A stretch of DNA of 64,000 nt from Odontocerum albicorne (GCA_949825065.1 OX463865.1:19255513-19319512); one strand, 5' to 3'. Numbered from the stretch's first letter, positions 21,201-31,414 are shown. Notes: generated by a model from the sequence alone, not told the origin. Made by a program: numbers and translations.

Positions 21201-21380
21201 ATCAAGTGTAGTAGAAATGCATTGACGGTATTTATGATAAAAAACGTTCAAACCTAATATATATTTATGAACATTTCTTATAGTAAAAGGCTGAAACTTC
21301 ACACTTTTCACTCGAAAAACTGTCGTTGACGACCACGTTTACGAATATATGTTTAAAATCAAGACAGAAACTCCAATAGT
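18285..21380. repeat. satellite array of about 335-bp units
   Basis: Ten occurrences of the anchor AAACTGCC(G/A)TT(G/A)(A/G)CGACC are spaced 316-347 bp apart from 18308 to about 21316. Each unit also contains TCACGACAGAAA, TTGCG(T/C)CAATATTTTCCAG and GATACAAAACGTTCAAACC. Variant types alternate, and two anchors recur exactly 1018 bp apart (19311 to 20329 and 19651 to 20669), showing higher-order duplication. Small open frames inside are shadows. Confidence 0.95.
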
Positions 21381-21540
21381 TTAAAGACAGTTTAATTTCT
21401 TTTATCAAACACTGTTTATTTCACTTTTTGTAACAGTATTTCGCTACCTGTTTCCCCTCATCATCAGGGAGCAAAAAATAAGACTAAACACGAAGAATAA
21501 ACAGTGTTTGATGAAACAAGTTACAATGTATAATATTTAT
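21381..21540. repeat. Penelope-like/hammerhead-like repeat, copy B
   Basis: Inverted arms TATCAAACACTGTTTATTTC and AATAAACAGTGTTTGATGAA flank CCCCTCATCATCAGGGAGCA. The copy joins the end of the satellite on its left and receives a mariner on its right. Confidence 0.55.
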
Positions 21541-21550
21541 AATGGACATA

Positions 21551-22841
21551 CACATCGACCAATAAGCCCCGGGACTAACTCTACTAAAACTACTTTTGTT
21601 TGCCAAAATTCTTCGTTATTCATCAACATTCATGAGCGACACATCCTTCAACATCCTTCAAGAGCGATACATTCATTCCATCGCTTTCCTAACTTTTCTA
21701 TACCAACCGTGTATTTATCTTTGATTTCAAAATAGGCGTTAGTTTCGGCAATCACTTCATTGGAGCCAATATCTCTTTCCCTGGAGCATCTTTTTGAGGT
21801 CTGCGAACAGCCCAATATTCGCTGGGGGCCAAATCTGGAGAATAAGGTGGGTGCGGAAGCAATTCAAAGTTTAACTCATGCAATTTGGCCATCGTTACCA
21901 TCGACTTGTGACACGGTGCATTGTCCTGATGAAAGATAACTTATTTCTTCTTCATAATGGGGCCGTTTTTGTGCCATTTCTGCCTTCAAACGCTTCAATA
22001 ACGCTATGTAATATTTGCTATTGATGGTTTTTCCCTTTTCAAGGTGATCTATGAATATTATACCATGCGCATCCCAAAATACGGAGGTCATAACCTTCCC
22101 GGCAGACTGTTGAGTTTTTGGTCGCTTCGGACGACTTTCACCGGCTGCTCTCCACTCAGCTGACCTGCCGATTTGATTCCGGAGTATAGTGGTGGATCTA
22201 ATTTTCATCCATTGTCATTTACCGACGCAAAAACTCCTGTTTATTTCGCGTAAACAGTGCCAAAGAGCGCTCTGAATTATCAATGCATTGTTGTTTCTGT
22301 TCCATTATGAGCAAACGTGGCACCCATTTCGAAAAAAGCTCATGACCAAATGTTCATGCAAAATAGTGTTACCACTACCAAATGATATCTTCAGGATGTC
22401 AGCTATCTCAGGCAACTTTACTTTACGATTTTCGGTTTTACGGTTACGGTTTTCTGGTGTAACAGCCTCATTTGGACGACCAGAGCGTTCAGCATCATTT
22501 GTGTCTGTACGACCGCGTTTCAAATCAGCATACCACCGACAAATGGTTGTTTTCGACGGAGCAGAGCCCGGATAACACTTATCAAGCCATCGCTGAGTTT
22601 GAACGGTATTTTTTCCCATTAAAAAGCAATGTTTTATCAAGACATGAAATTCGTTTTTTTTTTCATTGTTTTGAAAATAGCAAAAGTAGCGTCCCTAAAA
22701 CCACTGTAACTCAATGACACAATGTCGGAATGTCATGAAAGTTTGACACGTAACTTCTAAATGTTGGTACTAACTGAGAATGGATTTGTTATTAGAGGCA
22801 CCATCTGTTGGTCAGTCCCGGAACTTATTGATCCACCCATG
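21551..22841 (-). mobile_element. near full-length but inactive mariner
   Basis: TA lies on both sides. The tips CACATCGACCAATAAGCCCC and, inverted, CATGGGTGGATCAATAAGTT share the GGGACT that follows. At 1291 bp it is the normal mariner size. It is inserted in the tail of the preceding repeat copy. Confidence 0.8.
21640..22685 (-). pseudogene. mariner transposase with altered third catalytic residue
   Basis: On the minus strand the HTH half is open from 22640 (IKHCFLMGKNTVQTQRWLDK, then RGRTDTNDAERSGRPNEAVT). The start is broken by a slip in an A-run near 22660. The middle has MTMDEN around the first catalytic aspartate, SAEWRAAGESRPKRPKTQQS and AGKVMTSVFWDAHGIIFIDH. After another frameshift the sequence reads HQDNAPCHKSM (second aspartate) and YSPDLAPSEYW, where the usual third aspartate of DD34D is glutamate. 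The C-terminus (GIEKLGKRWNECIALEG) is recognisable. At least three frame breaks make it dead. Confidence 0.85.
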
Positions 22842-22844
22842 TAC

Positions 22845-23433
22845 GTTATCTACATGGCCTATAAATTAATCATGCAGCGGTACACGATTGCAAAACTTGA
22901 TTTAAATTTGAAATTGCAGTTCTTGTTGCGCCATCCTTTAGTTGTGTACATTTTCTCTTGTTTTATTTTCATTAATGATGGGATCGTCCTTGGAGTGACA
23001 TTGATCTTTTGATATCACCACACGAGACTAGGGTTTGTTCATTTGATTGATTGACTGAAACGCACGTGACCTTTGACGAAAGAAGCCTATACGTTTATAG
23101 TAAATAGTGTCGTCATGAGTCGCATGGCTTATGCAATGTCACGTCAGCAATAATATTGTGTGGAATTTGTATTTCAACGTTGGGTCAGACCTTCTTGGGT
23201 CAAGAGTGAAATAGGTCAACTCTGGAATGGTTAAAATCTGATCCTCGAGTGTAAATGATTTACTATAATACAGAGAAGAACTCAACACGTATTGCGTTGC
23301 ATTATAATTTAGAGTGATAGACGAATTGAAAGAGATATTGAAAAAAAGGTGCCGACAGCGAACAAGGTAAAAGGAACACTTAATGTTATATAACAACAGC
23401 CGCGCAATATCAACAGTCCTCATCGCCATTACT
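22845..23433. other. no recognisable feature
   Basis: A 96-codon minus-strand frame and an 83-codon plus-strand frame have hydrophobic stretches but no family motif. Confidence 0.4.
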
Positions 23434-23625
23434 GGGCCTCGAAGTTGAGGATACTCTCACCATTCCAACGTTAATTCAGTTGGAAAGCGAAACTGTGCCG
23501 TGGAGTTTTTTTTTAATTTCTTTATTCCCTTAAAGTGAGTGAGTCGATGTACACCTGCAAACTCATCGGCCACACCTCTGGATTCGATGGCACACCGAAG
23601 GGAAACGATCGGAACACGTCAGAAT
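23434..23625 (+). repeat. dispersed repeat, opposite orientation to 41300-41655
   Basis: GGCCTCGAAGTTGAGGATAC, GTTGGAAAGCGAAACTGTGC, GTGAGTGAGTCGATGTACAC and ACGATCGG match the reverse complement of 41500-41660 in order. It may be part of a non-LTR element; I do not recognise the protein. Confidence 0.55.
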
Positions 23626-23639
23626 GTTTTCTTTTTTTA

Positions 23640-23797
23640 AATAATAGATATGACGAAAGTCATAGGTATCCTTTTATACCCTCGAATACTAGGCAGAAAA
23701 AAATGCCTGTACCATTTGAAGGGAGTAGCACAAGTCGGGATTCGAACCGGCGACCGTCTGCACGGAAGTCTTGTACTTAACCGCGTGACCATGCATT
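23640..23797 (-). repeat. tRNA-like SINE, second family
   Basis: The inverse strand reads TCACGCGGTTAAGTACAAGA and GGTCGCCGGTTCGAATCCC, resembling tRNA boxes A and B, followed by a non-tRNA body. The 5' end of the tRNA-like head is split by the insertion at 23798. Confidence 0.6.
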
Positions 23798-24038
23798 GTA
23801 ATTTATTTTTATCAAACACTGTTTATTCCACTTTCCTGTGACGGTATAACCCTACTGGTTTCAAGGCCTTCACCTCATCTTCAGGGGAGCACAGACAAGA
23901 CCCCGAAGATGAGGTGAAAACCTTGAAACCAGTAGGGTTATACCGTCACAAGAAAGTGGAATAAACAGTGTTTGATAAAAATAAATTACAATGTTTACAA
24001 ACCTCCACAACGTTAATGCCTTAACTATATACAACATA
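23798..24038. mobile_element. palindromic Penelope-like repeat with 12-bp target duplication, copy C
   Basis: TGACCATGCATT occurs at 23786-23797 and again at 24039-24050, bracketing a 241-bp palindrome. Arms of about 65 bp (ACTGTTTATTCCACTTTCCT ... AGGAAAGTGGAATAAACAGT) flank an unpaired centre GGGGAGCACAGACAAGACCC. The right side carries an extra tail (ACAAACCTCCACAACG) seen in other copies. A 12-bp duplication fits retrotransposition better than a cut-and-paste element. Confidence 0.75.
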
Positions 24039-24084
24039 TGACCATGCATTTTTGTGTCAACAGTAGCAAAAAAGACAATACATA

Positions 24085-24540
24085 ATGGTATGTTGGTGCC
24101 TACCTTGATGTATGGAAGTTAAACTTGAACTTGGCAGAAGAAGAATGAGAGTAAGAGAAGATGCGTGCACTTAGAACAATTTGCGAAGTGTCAATGTATG
24201 AAAAAGAAGGCGGAATGAGAGAACATCAGAAATGAATGCATGGATAAAATTGATTAAGTAAGATAAAGAAAGGAGTCTTTAGCTTGGTTTGGACATGTGT
24301 AGATAATGAATGATGAAAGAATGACAAGGTGCGTGGAAGAAGTAGACCTAGGAAAACGTGCCTAGACCAAATGGAACAGATTTTGAAAGAAGATAAAGTG
24401 AGAAATATGAATAATTGAATATTGTGCATGACAAGATGTACGAATGTAGAGGAGACAAAAGTTGTGTGTTTGTATATACTCGTATAAGTTTGGAGATCTG
24501 TTCTCTATGACTACCCCGCAAGGGATACGACGTGATGTAT
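24085..24540 (+). pseudogene. LINE-A-like ORF remnant
   Basis: Pieces resemble the LINE-A C-terminus (LAWFGHV at about 24283, RSRPRKTCLDQMEQILKEDK at about 24345) with several frame breaks. The ending (TACCCCGCAAGGGATACGAC) is the usual tail of this type, diverged. Confidence 0.55.
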
Positions 24541-25088
24541 TTATGAATGTAAAAAATACGATATATGCGTTTAAACCAGACTTGTTTACCACTTTTTTGT
24601 GTCTACGAATACCAGATATGAACCAATACATCGTATAAAATTGCGATTCAACGAGGTCAGATTAAAAGAGAGTGGATGGTGAAGATTTATTCTTTGGCGC
24701 TGTTGAGTAACATTGAGTTACCTGACAAGGGTCATCTCTTGTCTCTGAAAGTTTTCAGTTTATCCTCATATGCAACTTATCCTTGCGGCCGGGCTCGCCC
24801 TATATTAATGGAGTGTATCTCGGCCAGGAGGATGTTATGGAATATGAGCCCAGAACTTTCAATAGGTTCTCTCTTAAATATATTTTCTGCAGTTTATTTT
24901 GTGATATAGGTACACATATGTACCCACTATTTTGCTATCAAAGAACCTAAATTATATTTATTTATTTGAGTTCATCTGAGGTGATTTTTTTTGTGGGCTA
25001 TAATATTTCTATATTTTGAGAGAAAACATTTTGTCATTTTACATATTTTTACTTTTTTGTCATACTGGAATATACGAGTATTATTTAT
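24541..25088. other. no recognisable feature
   Basis: This is AT-rich with one 77-codon frame and no motif. Confidence 0.4.
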
Positions 25089-25638
25089 AACGGGTGTTTC
25101 AAATTGAGCGCCTTTTTAAATTCTAATTTTTTTACATTCTTGAATAAAACACACAATTTGCCATGATTTCAAAAAACTTGTTATTGGTCATTGAAGTATA
25201 ATATGTATGACATTTAAATACAAAAAACAACATCTGCCAAATGTCCACCTCTTGCAGCTCCGCAGATGTCCACTCTTTTGTTAAAATTTTCCATGAATTT
25301 TGGAATAATTGCGGTTTTAACTCACCAATAACGCGAATAATTTCGTCATTCAGCTCAGGAATTGATCGGGGGTCATTCTTATAGACCGTAACCCAGAGAA
25401 AATAGTCCAACGGTGTCAGATCACATGATCTTGGTGGCCAATTAACATCACCGTTTCCGGAGATTACAATACATAAAATAATTCAACAATTTGAAAGCTT
25501 TGTTGTACTATATACGACTCCATTTTTATAAATGTCATACATTACACTTCTCAAATGTCACAAGACCCAGGCAAGTTCGCGACGCCATCTCTGTTTTATC
25601 CAAAAATAAAAATAAAACGCTCGATTTGGGAGACCCTA
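25089..25638 (-). mobile_element. TA-type DDE transposon, GGGTCTTTCAAATTGAG family, copy 1
   Basis: The left tip is CGGGTGTTTCAAATTGAGCG and the right tip, inverted, is AGGGTCTCCCAAATCGAGCG. A minus-strand remnant of the transposase C-terminus reads DYFLWVTVYKNDPRSIPELN and DEIIRVIGELKPQL. The D-YFLWG motif is the region of the third catalytic residue in Tc1/mariner-like enzymes. Related elements are at 27799 and 55224. Confidence 0.65.
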
Positions 25639-25669
25639 AAGGGTCTCCCAAATCGAGCGTTTTATTTTT
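25608..25669. repeat. perfect 30-bp palindrome of head-to-head transposon ends
   Basis: The arms 25608-25637 and 25640-25669 are exact inverse copies (GCTCGATTTGGGAGACCCT / AGGGTCTCCCAAATCGAGC) separated by two A. The left arm is the right tip of the transposon at 25089. The right arm is the same tip again in inverse orientation with no element behind it. Confidence 0.9.
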
Positions 25670-25714
25670 AATAACTAAAGTTAAGGCATTAAATATTCTG
25701 GAGGTTTTGTAAAT

Positions 25715-25915
25715 TGTTTTATCAAACACTGTTTTTATTCCACTTCATGTAGTGGTATAACCCTTCCGGTTTCAAGTCGTTCACCTCATCATCAGCGGAG
25801 CACAAACAAGAGTATTGTTTGTGCTCCCCTGATAATGAGGTGTAAACCTTGAAACCGTTAGGGTTATACCTTTACAAAAAGTGGAATAAACGGTATTTGA
25901 TAAAACAAATACTCG
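25715..25915. repeat. Penelope-like palindromic repeat, copy D
   Basis: Inverted arms start ATCAAACACTGTTTTTATTC and end GGAATAAACGGTATTTGAT. The core on the inverse strand reads CTGATGATGAGGTG ... CTTGAAACCGGAAGGG. Confidence 0.65.
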
Positions 25916-26067
25916 TAAATCTATATTTATTTATTTAAAAGGTTTTGGTTCATTTTATAACATCCTCCCTATCGAGGTACGCCCCCACCAATAAGACTTT
26001 TTTTTTTTTTTTGGTATATCTGTCCTAGTAGTAAAATTGGTTGGTAAACGTGATGTAACTGTCTTCT

Positions 26068-26238
26068 TGTTCGCGGTTATATATACAATACAATCGGGTG
26101 GATTTATTGCCATTTGAAAATCCCTTCCTATCACTCAGAAAGGTGTTTAAACTAACTTTAAGTGAAAATTTGATACCAACAAGAATCGAAACTATACCGC
26201 TTGGAATGAAAAACAGGTGTCTTGCCAACTAGGTTACG
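26068..26238 (-). repeat. tRNA-derived SINE, first family
   Basis: The inverse strand gives GTAACCTAGTTGGCAAGACA, TTTCGATTCTTGTTGGTATC, TTTTCACTTAAAG and TGGCAATAAATCCACC, in SINE order. It is diverged. Confidence 0.65.
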
Positions 26239-26240
26239 TA

Positions 26241-26483
26241 CAATACCCGGCGGTAAGTAATACACATCGGGCTTAAGAAAGAGACTGTCGGTCATTATCG
26301 GCTAACTTCAGCTTTGTAGAACGTCGTCTCTGTCATTCAAACATGTGTTCCGTCGCGATTTATCAGTAATTATGGTAGTCATCGTGTGACAGAGACGACG
26401 CTCTACAAAGCTGAAGTTACCCGATTATATTCAACAGTCTCTTTCTCTTAAGCCCGATGTGTGTTACTTACCATCGGGTGCTG
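26241..26483. mobile_element. TA-flanked foldback MITE (CAGTACCC family)
   Basis: This 243-bp hairpin element is flanked by TA. The tips CAATACCCGGCGGTAAGTAA and the inverse are slightly decayed. It is inserted at the head end of the SINE on its left. Confidence 0.85.
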
Positions 26484-26561
26484 TAGATCATTTATATAAA
26501 ATAATATCTTGACAGAGGATTTATAATTCAATAAATGATTTGATAAAATACTCGTACCATC

Positions 26562-27165
26562 ACGCCATCTCCCTGTCAAGGTAGGCAGAGAGGAAAGAAC
26601 GCTCGACTCTTATTTCGTCACACATTCTTAGCCTCTTCAACATTCATATACATTCTAATACATCTTATACGATTTATCTGTTTCCTTCTTTCAGAATGTC
26701 ATCCACTTGATCAAATCACACTTTCCTTGATTTTTTTTCTCACACCTTTTCACTCATATTCGCACTATAAATCTGTTTTGTTACCTTTTCTTAATTTGTT
26801 CGTTCCACGTGGCCAAACCATCTAAGAGTGCTCTTCTTCATCGTACTCAACATATCAGCCTTAAGTTCACACTTGTTCCTAATTCCGTATCCCTGTCGGG
26901 GTAGATAGAGAGGACAAACTCCCTGACTTTCTATCTCAACACACAACTACGATTTATCTAGCTTTCCTTCTTTCAGAATATCATTAATTTAATCCAACCA
27001 ACCTTTCATTGGCCTTCCTCTCACACACATTTCACTCATATTTGAACGATTATCTGTTTTATTAGCTTTTCTTCATTCATTACATTCGTTCTAAATGCCC
27101 AAACCATCTCAGAGTGCTATTCTCGTCATCTTACTTAACACATCAGCTTTACGTTTACATTCAAT
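26562..27165 (-). pseudogene. two tandem LINE-A C-terminal fragments
   Basis: The same order of blocks occurs twice in direct orientation (26562-26870 and 26880-27165): a CCCTGTCRRGGTAG-G-AGAG start, TTCTTTCAGAAT(A/G)TCAT, TGATC/AATCCAACCA-like, CCTCTCACAC and TGCCCAAACCATCT. On the minus strand these encode the decayed RGRPRK-WLDQV-ILK and GHV motifs. Many stops are present. Confidence 0.6.
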
Positions 27166-27210
27166 ATAGTATGAGAAAAGTTTTATATATTCTGTAAAAG
27201 CAAGCATATA

Positions 27211-27797
27211 TGGTATATGTAACGGCAAAAATATATATTAGGAGAGATAAGCTATAAAAAGGTCTTAACAGGTATAACTCTTACTCTAGGCAACTACAAA
27301 CTGCTCAAATGCGCATGCTAAGATGGTCAGCTGGTGTGTCCCTAAGAGACAAAATAAAAAGCTCACACATTCGTGGAAGCCTAGGTGTTACAGACATCAA
27401 CAGCAAGATGGAGGAGAGGCGATTGAGATGGTATGGGCACGTTGGACGCAGAACACCCGATCACATTGTGAACCAGGCAATCTCCATGGATCTTCCTCGA
27501 ATAACAACCAGAGGAAGACCAAATAATTCATGGGTGGTGCAAAAAGATAACTTGATGCAGAGGCACGGCCTGGGGGACGTAGTCCGGGACAGAAAAGCAT
27601 ACAACCTGAGGACGAGGAGAGCTGACCCCAACAGTCTTTTCGCAGACAGTGAGATGGGATGGAGCCAGGGAGAAGAAGCTATAAAAAGGTCTTCCTTCAC
27701 TCATCTCATAATATCCTCCCAATTGAGAGACACTACCAAAAGGAAGACGCAATCTTTGATTTGGCCTCTGTCGTAGTAGAAAAGGATAGACTACTAT
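27211..27797 (+). repeat. dispersed repeat R, copy 1 (split by LINE-C)
   Basis: The blocks GTAACGGCAAAAATATATATT and AGGAGAGATAAGCTATAAA, interrupted by LINE-C and continuing as CTCATCTCATAATATCCTCC and GTCGTAGTAGAAAAGGATAG, are collinear with 28359-28510. The class is unknown. Shorter relatives with ATAACATCCTCCC-ATCGAG are at about 25960 and 58990. Confidence 0.65.
27267..27675 (+). mobile_element. 5'-truncated LINE-C insertion with 18-bp target duplication
   Basis: AAGCTATAAAAAGGTCTT at 27249-27266 is repeated exactly at 27676-27693. Between them lies LINE coding sequence MRMLRWSAGVSLRDKIKSSH, RLRWYGHVGRRTPDHIVNQA and RGRPNNSWVVQKDNLMQRHG, ending ATGGAGCCAGGGAGAAG with no poly-A. The uninserted site is at 28387-28404. 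The frame is open across the insertion, but the RT domain is absent. Confidence 0.9.
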
Positions 27798-27798
27798 A

Positions 27799-28358
27799 TA
27801 AAGCGTCTTTCAAATTGAGTATTTTTTTTTATTCAATTTTTTTTATTCTTGATTAAAACGCACAATATGTTTTGATTTCAAAAAACGTTTTATTGGTTAT
27901 TGTAATATAATGTATGACATTTAAATACAAAAAAACAATATCCGCCAAATGTCCACCTCTTGCAGCTCCACAGATGTCCGCTCTTTTGTCAAAAATTTCG
28001 ATGACATTTTGGCATAATTGCGGTTCTAGCTCACCAACTCACGCGAATAATTTCGTCAGCTCGAGAATTGATTGGGGGGTCATTCTTATAGACCTGGCTT
28101 TTCACGTAATCCCAGAGAAAAAAATCCAACGGTGTCAGATCACATGATCTTGGTGGACACTTAACAACACCGTTTCTGGAGATTACGATACATAAAATAA
28201 TTCAACAATTTAAACGCCTTGTGATATTGTATACAACTGCATTTTTATAAATGTTATGCATTAAACTTCTCAAATGTCATAAGACCCAGGCAAGTTCGTG
28301 ATGCCATCTGTGTTTTATCTAAGACTTTAAAAAACCGCTCAATTTGAAAGACCCTTTA
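27799..28358 (-). mobile_element. GGGTCTTTCAAATTGAG transposon, copy 2
   Basis: TA lies on both sides, with tips TAAAGCGTCTTTCAAATTGA and, inverted, TAAAGGGTCTTTCAAATTGA. It is 560 bp and keeps a decayed minus-strand transposase C-terminus and little else. It lies exactly between the two copies of repeat R. Confidence 0.75.
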
Positions 28359-28510
28359 TATGTTACGGTAAAAATATGTATTAGGAGACATAAGCTATAA
28401 AAAAGTCTTCGCTCATCTCATAATATCCTCCTAATCGAGAGACACTACAAAAAGGATGAAGCAATCTCTGATTTGGACTCTGTCGTAGTAGAAGGATAGA
28501 CTACTGTGTA
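28359..28510 (+). repeat. dispersed repeat R, copy 2 (empty site)
   Basis: This copy is uninterrupted: ATAAGCTATAAAAAAGTCTT runs straight into CGCTCATCTCATAATATCC. It shows the state of copy 1 before LINE-C arrived. Confidence 0.7.
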
Positions 28511-28929
28511 TAATGTAACTGTTTTTCAGCCAACACCCTGAAACTTTGAAGCTAGGCTTGTAAGATATTTCATAAGAGTGGTGTTAAAAATTACTTGTGA
28601 CAGCAGATCTCCTTGGTCCCTGTATTTTCATGAAAGGTTCTAAGTTCTTACAGATTTCCATACTTGTAACAATCGTCAGTTTATGTAATTAAACCAGGAG
28701 TTGGAGACGGGAGATGGTATTTTATATTGGACGTTTTGAGAACGCGTAAAACTCGAAATTAAACACTTGTAAACGAGTTCTACAACTTGTTATTTGCTCA
28801 CATAATTTTCAAATGGTCCTAAAATGCAATATATTCGATATAGTATTTTAAACCACAAACCCACCATCCAGCCTGGCGCCGCGGCCTCAAGCAACAAAGT
28901 AATAAAAATGTTCCACTTATTACGCGCCT
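28511..28929. other. no recognisable feature
   Basis: I found no open frame above 60 codons and no terminal repeats. Confidence 0.45.
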
Positions 28930-29546
28930 TACTAACATTTCCCTTCCGGTGCTAAAAAAATCGCGCGTTTCGGTGCTGTGTATTTAATACACATCAATAC
29001 ACATGTAAAAATGAGCGATTTAAAATCGGAAAATAAGAATATTCATAGCCAATCGCTTAAATTAATTAAATTCGAAGTCAAAAGTGATAATTTATTGAAA
29101 TTTCATTGCTGAAAACATGACAAAAAAACATCGGCCGACGTTCACAAAACGGGCGAAGCGACCATCTCAAACGAAAGCCCGCGAGTTACTGAGGACGGGA
29201 CTCTGAACACTAACACTGTGTATGTTATACCTCGAAGGAAGAAACAACTGCGAACTTAGATTCTATTTCTTGCGTTCCCTTATACCGAAGTAGAGTGAAA
29301 GTGAGACGTGAATAGCGTCAATTCCTTGTTTGATTGTATTGGTGAATTTATTCCCGATTTTTACAAAATATCTCTGATGTGGCCGATAAGTGCTAATTAT
29401 TATTAATATTATTTTTTCATTCAATGCGTAAATGTATTACGGAGGAATACCTAAAATCTGAACCCAGTATTTATTATATTTATAGAGATATTAAAGTTTT
29501 TAGAAGCAATGTATACTAGTTACACATCACAGGGAAGGGAGGGTTA
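28930..29546 (+). mobile_element. TTAA-type MITE, family 1 copy 2
   Basis: It is collinear with 395-1029 and inverted 52850-53466. The tips ATTTCCCTTCCGGTGCTAAA and CAGGGAAGGGAGGGTTA remain, but the flanking TTAA is mutated on both sides. Confidence 0.7.
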
Positions 29547-30455
29547 TTGCAAACTCGTTTATTGTGGAAAGAACATAATTCCTTAAATTACACTTCTAGT
29601 GTATATATTATGGACAACAATAAATGTATTAAACAAATGAATACACTGGCGATTCATTTAAAGAAGTCAATAGTTTGATACCAGATTTCATTTGTAAATT
29701 GTTTTTCTGATTTTAAAGTAATTTCAAGTTTTTTTCTCTTAAAACAAAATCTTCAAGTTCATATTTGTTATCAGCAAACAAAACATTGACCTAAAACGAC
29801 CATTTTCACCCTTGTGACAAAAACCTTGTTTACTAATGATTATTTAATACATACATGTGCACTTGTTCAGGCTACTTGTATTCCATCACATTCACTCAGA
29901 CCTCGGTCGTCTCAGCTAATACTATAGGTGAACTAGTCAGGCAACAGATAATGCTTCGGGGCCTGTGATTATAACGGAAAAGGGTGTCTAACAATATTAT
30001 TCGATTACGAAAGCCAGCAATTTTAGTATATAAAACAGTGTAACGTTCATTTACATATCTTGGAGCAGGTATAGTATATAATGGAATCTGGGTTACTCCC
30101 TTTATGCAACTAAACATCAACATTATCTGTATATTTGATTGATAAAAGTAATACTTATTAAAAATACAATATATATTTATAATTTAATATAAACAAGTAC
30201 AAAGGTAGATATTTTTTATATGTTTTCCTCATTTTTTTTAAAATATTTTTGTAAATATTTTCCCCATATTTTACGAACAATTAATTAATACTAGGGATCA
30301 ATGATAAAAAAACATAAACGCACGAAACAGGTAAACAAGTCTGGGTTATTTCAGTGTTTCTCAAGAGATAAGTGACTTAGAACCCTGCAGGTAGTCGAGA
30401 ACCATTGTTTGAATTATACGGGTGATGATGGGAATGAAAATATGTTTTATATATA
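29547..30455. other. no recognisable feature
   Basis: AT-rich. A 75-codon minus-strand frame (29896-30123) shows no motif. Small hAT-like tips at 30353-30408 are discussed under rejected items. Confidence 0.4.
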
Positions 30456-31071
30456 TTGGGTGTTAACATAAATTGTGTCCGTTTTTTTTCCAAATGAAGA
30501 GAACAAGAGGACACAACAAAAAAAAATTTCAACAAATTAGTCAATAATGTAGTCCGAACTTCTGAACTTTTCCCATTGATTTAAGATGGCGGTATACAGT
30601 CATGTGACTACAATTCATCTGCTCAGCCAATTCTACGGTGGTTTGAAGGAGACGTTCATGAATAATATGATTTGAGCAAGTCCACTGGTCGTCCGGAACG
30701 CTCCATGTCTTTCAGGTCAAAATTACCGTCTTTGAAACGCAAAAAACCTTCGACGAGCTATCCTTTCATTCATAGCATATTCACCGTACACTTCGCAAAT
30801 ATCACGAGCAGCTTTGGGGCAGTTTTATTCCCTCGATTGAACGCGAATAGATATGGAGGTGTCGAAAATGTTCACTTTCGTCTACTTAACATTCAATTTT
30901 GTGAAGGCTTGTAATCAAATAAAATAATATATGTAACGTAAAAGCAAACAGAATATCTTGTAGAGCAGAAAATTTTCTTTCGAATGACGTATAATCTTTA
31001 CCATTTTGTTTTACTTTTGGTGTTCATTTTTAAATTTGAAAAAAACGGACACAACTTATGTTAACACCTAA
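30456..31071 (-). mobile_element. palindromic mariner derivative, copy 3 (asymmetric)
   Basis: TA-flanked, with tips TTGGGTGTTAACATAAATTG and, inverted, TTAGGTGTTAACATAAGTTG. Unlike copies 1 and 2, the left arm is short and the minus-strand arm runs further into the gene. Confidence 0.8.
30535..30902 (-). pseudogene. mariner transposase N-terminal half
   Basis: The minus strand carries the HTH part seen at 12623 and then extends beyond it: HERLLQTTVELAEQMNCSHM and RHLKSMGKVQKFGLHY, the second HTH of mariner transposases. Frame breaks occur near the start codon (replaced) and in the first HTH. There is no catalytic domain. This copy shows that the parent was an ordinary mariner. Confidence 0.75.
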
Positions 31072-31073
31072 TA

Positions 31074-31414
31074 TAAGTAATCCACCTCTATACTTTATGG
31101 TTTGTGCCATCTTAATGTCTAAATTCTGTCTTTTTCGAACCTGTGTCTGAAAGGAGTTTATTTTCTGAGAGGAGTAAATCTTTAAGGTCGATATCTTTTT
31201 CATCTACAAAATTGATTGTTCTGAATCAGTTTTGAGAAGAACAAATTACTGTAGTATCGAGATTCTATCTCTGGTTCACATACCTGAGTACACACTCACA
31301 AGAAATGTCTTCTTTGGCGAGCTGGCAGAAGGCAGAAGGAACCACCACATGGTGGTCAGGACAAGAAATAGAAGGACACATTGCATGAGACATTTAAAAA
31401 ACATCAATACTTTT
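31074..31414. other. no recognisable feature
   Basis: An 81-codon frame overlaps here and enters the hairpin; it shows no family motif. Confidence 0.4.

Noticed and set aside
22845..23429. Membrane-protein-like frames (83 and 96 codons)
   Set aside because: The hydrophobicity reflects T-rich sequence; no family motif or conserved start.
30353..30408. A 56-bp hAT micro-element (CAGTGTTTCTCAA ... TCGAGAACCATTG)
   Set aside because: The tips look right, but the 8-bp flanks do not match and the element would be too short; chance or extreme decay cannot be told apart.
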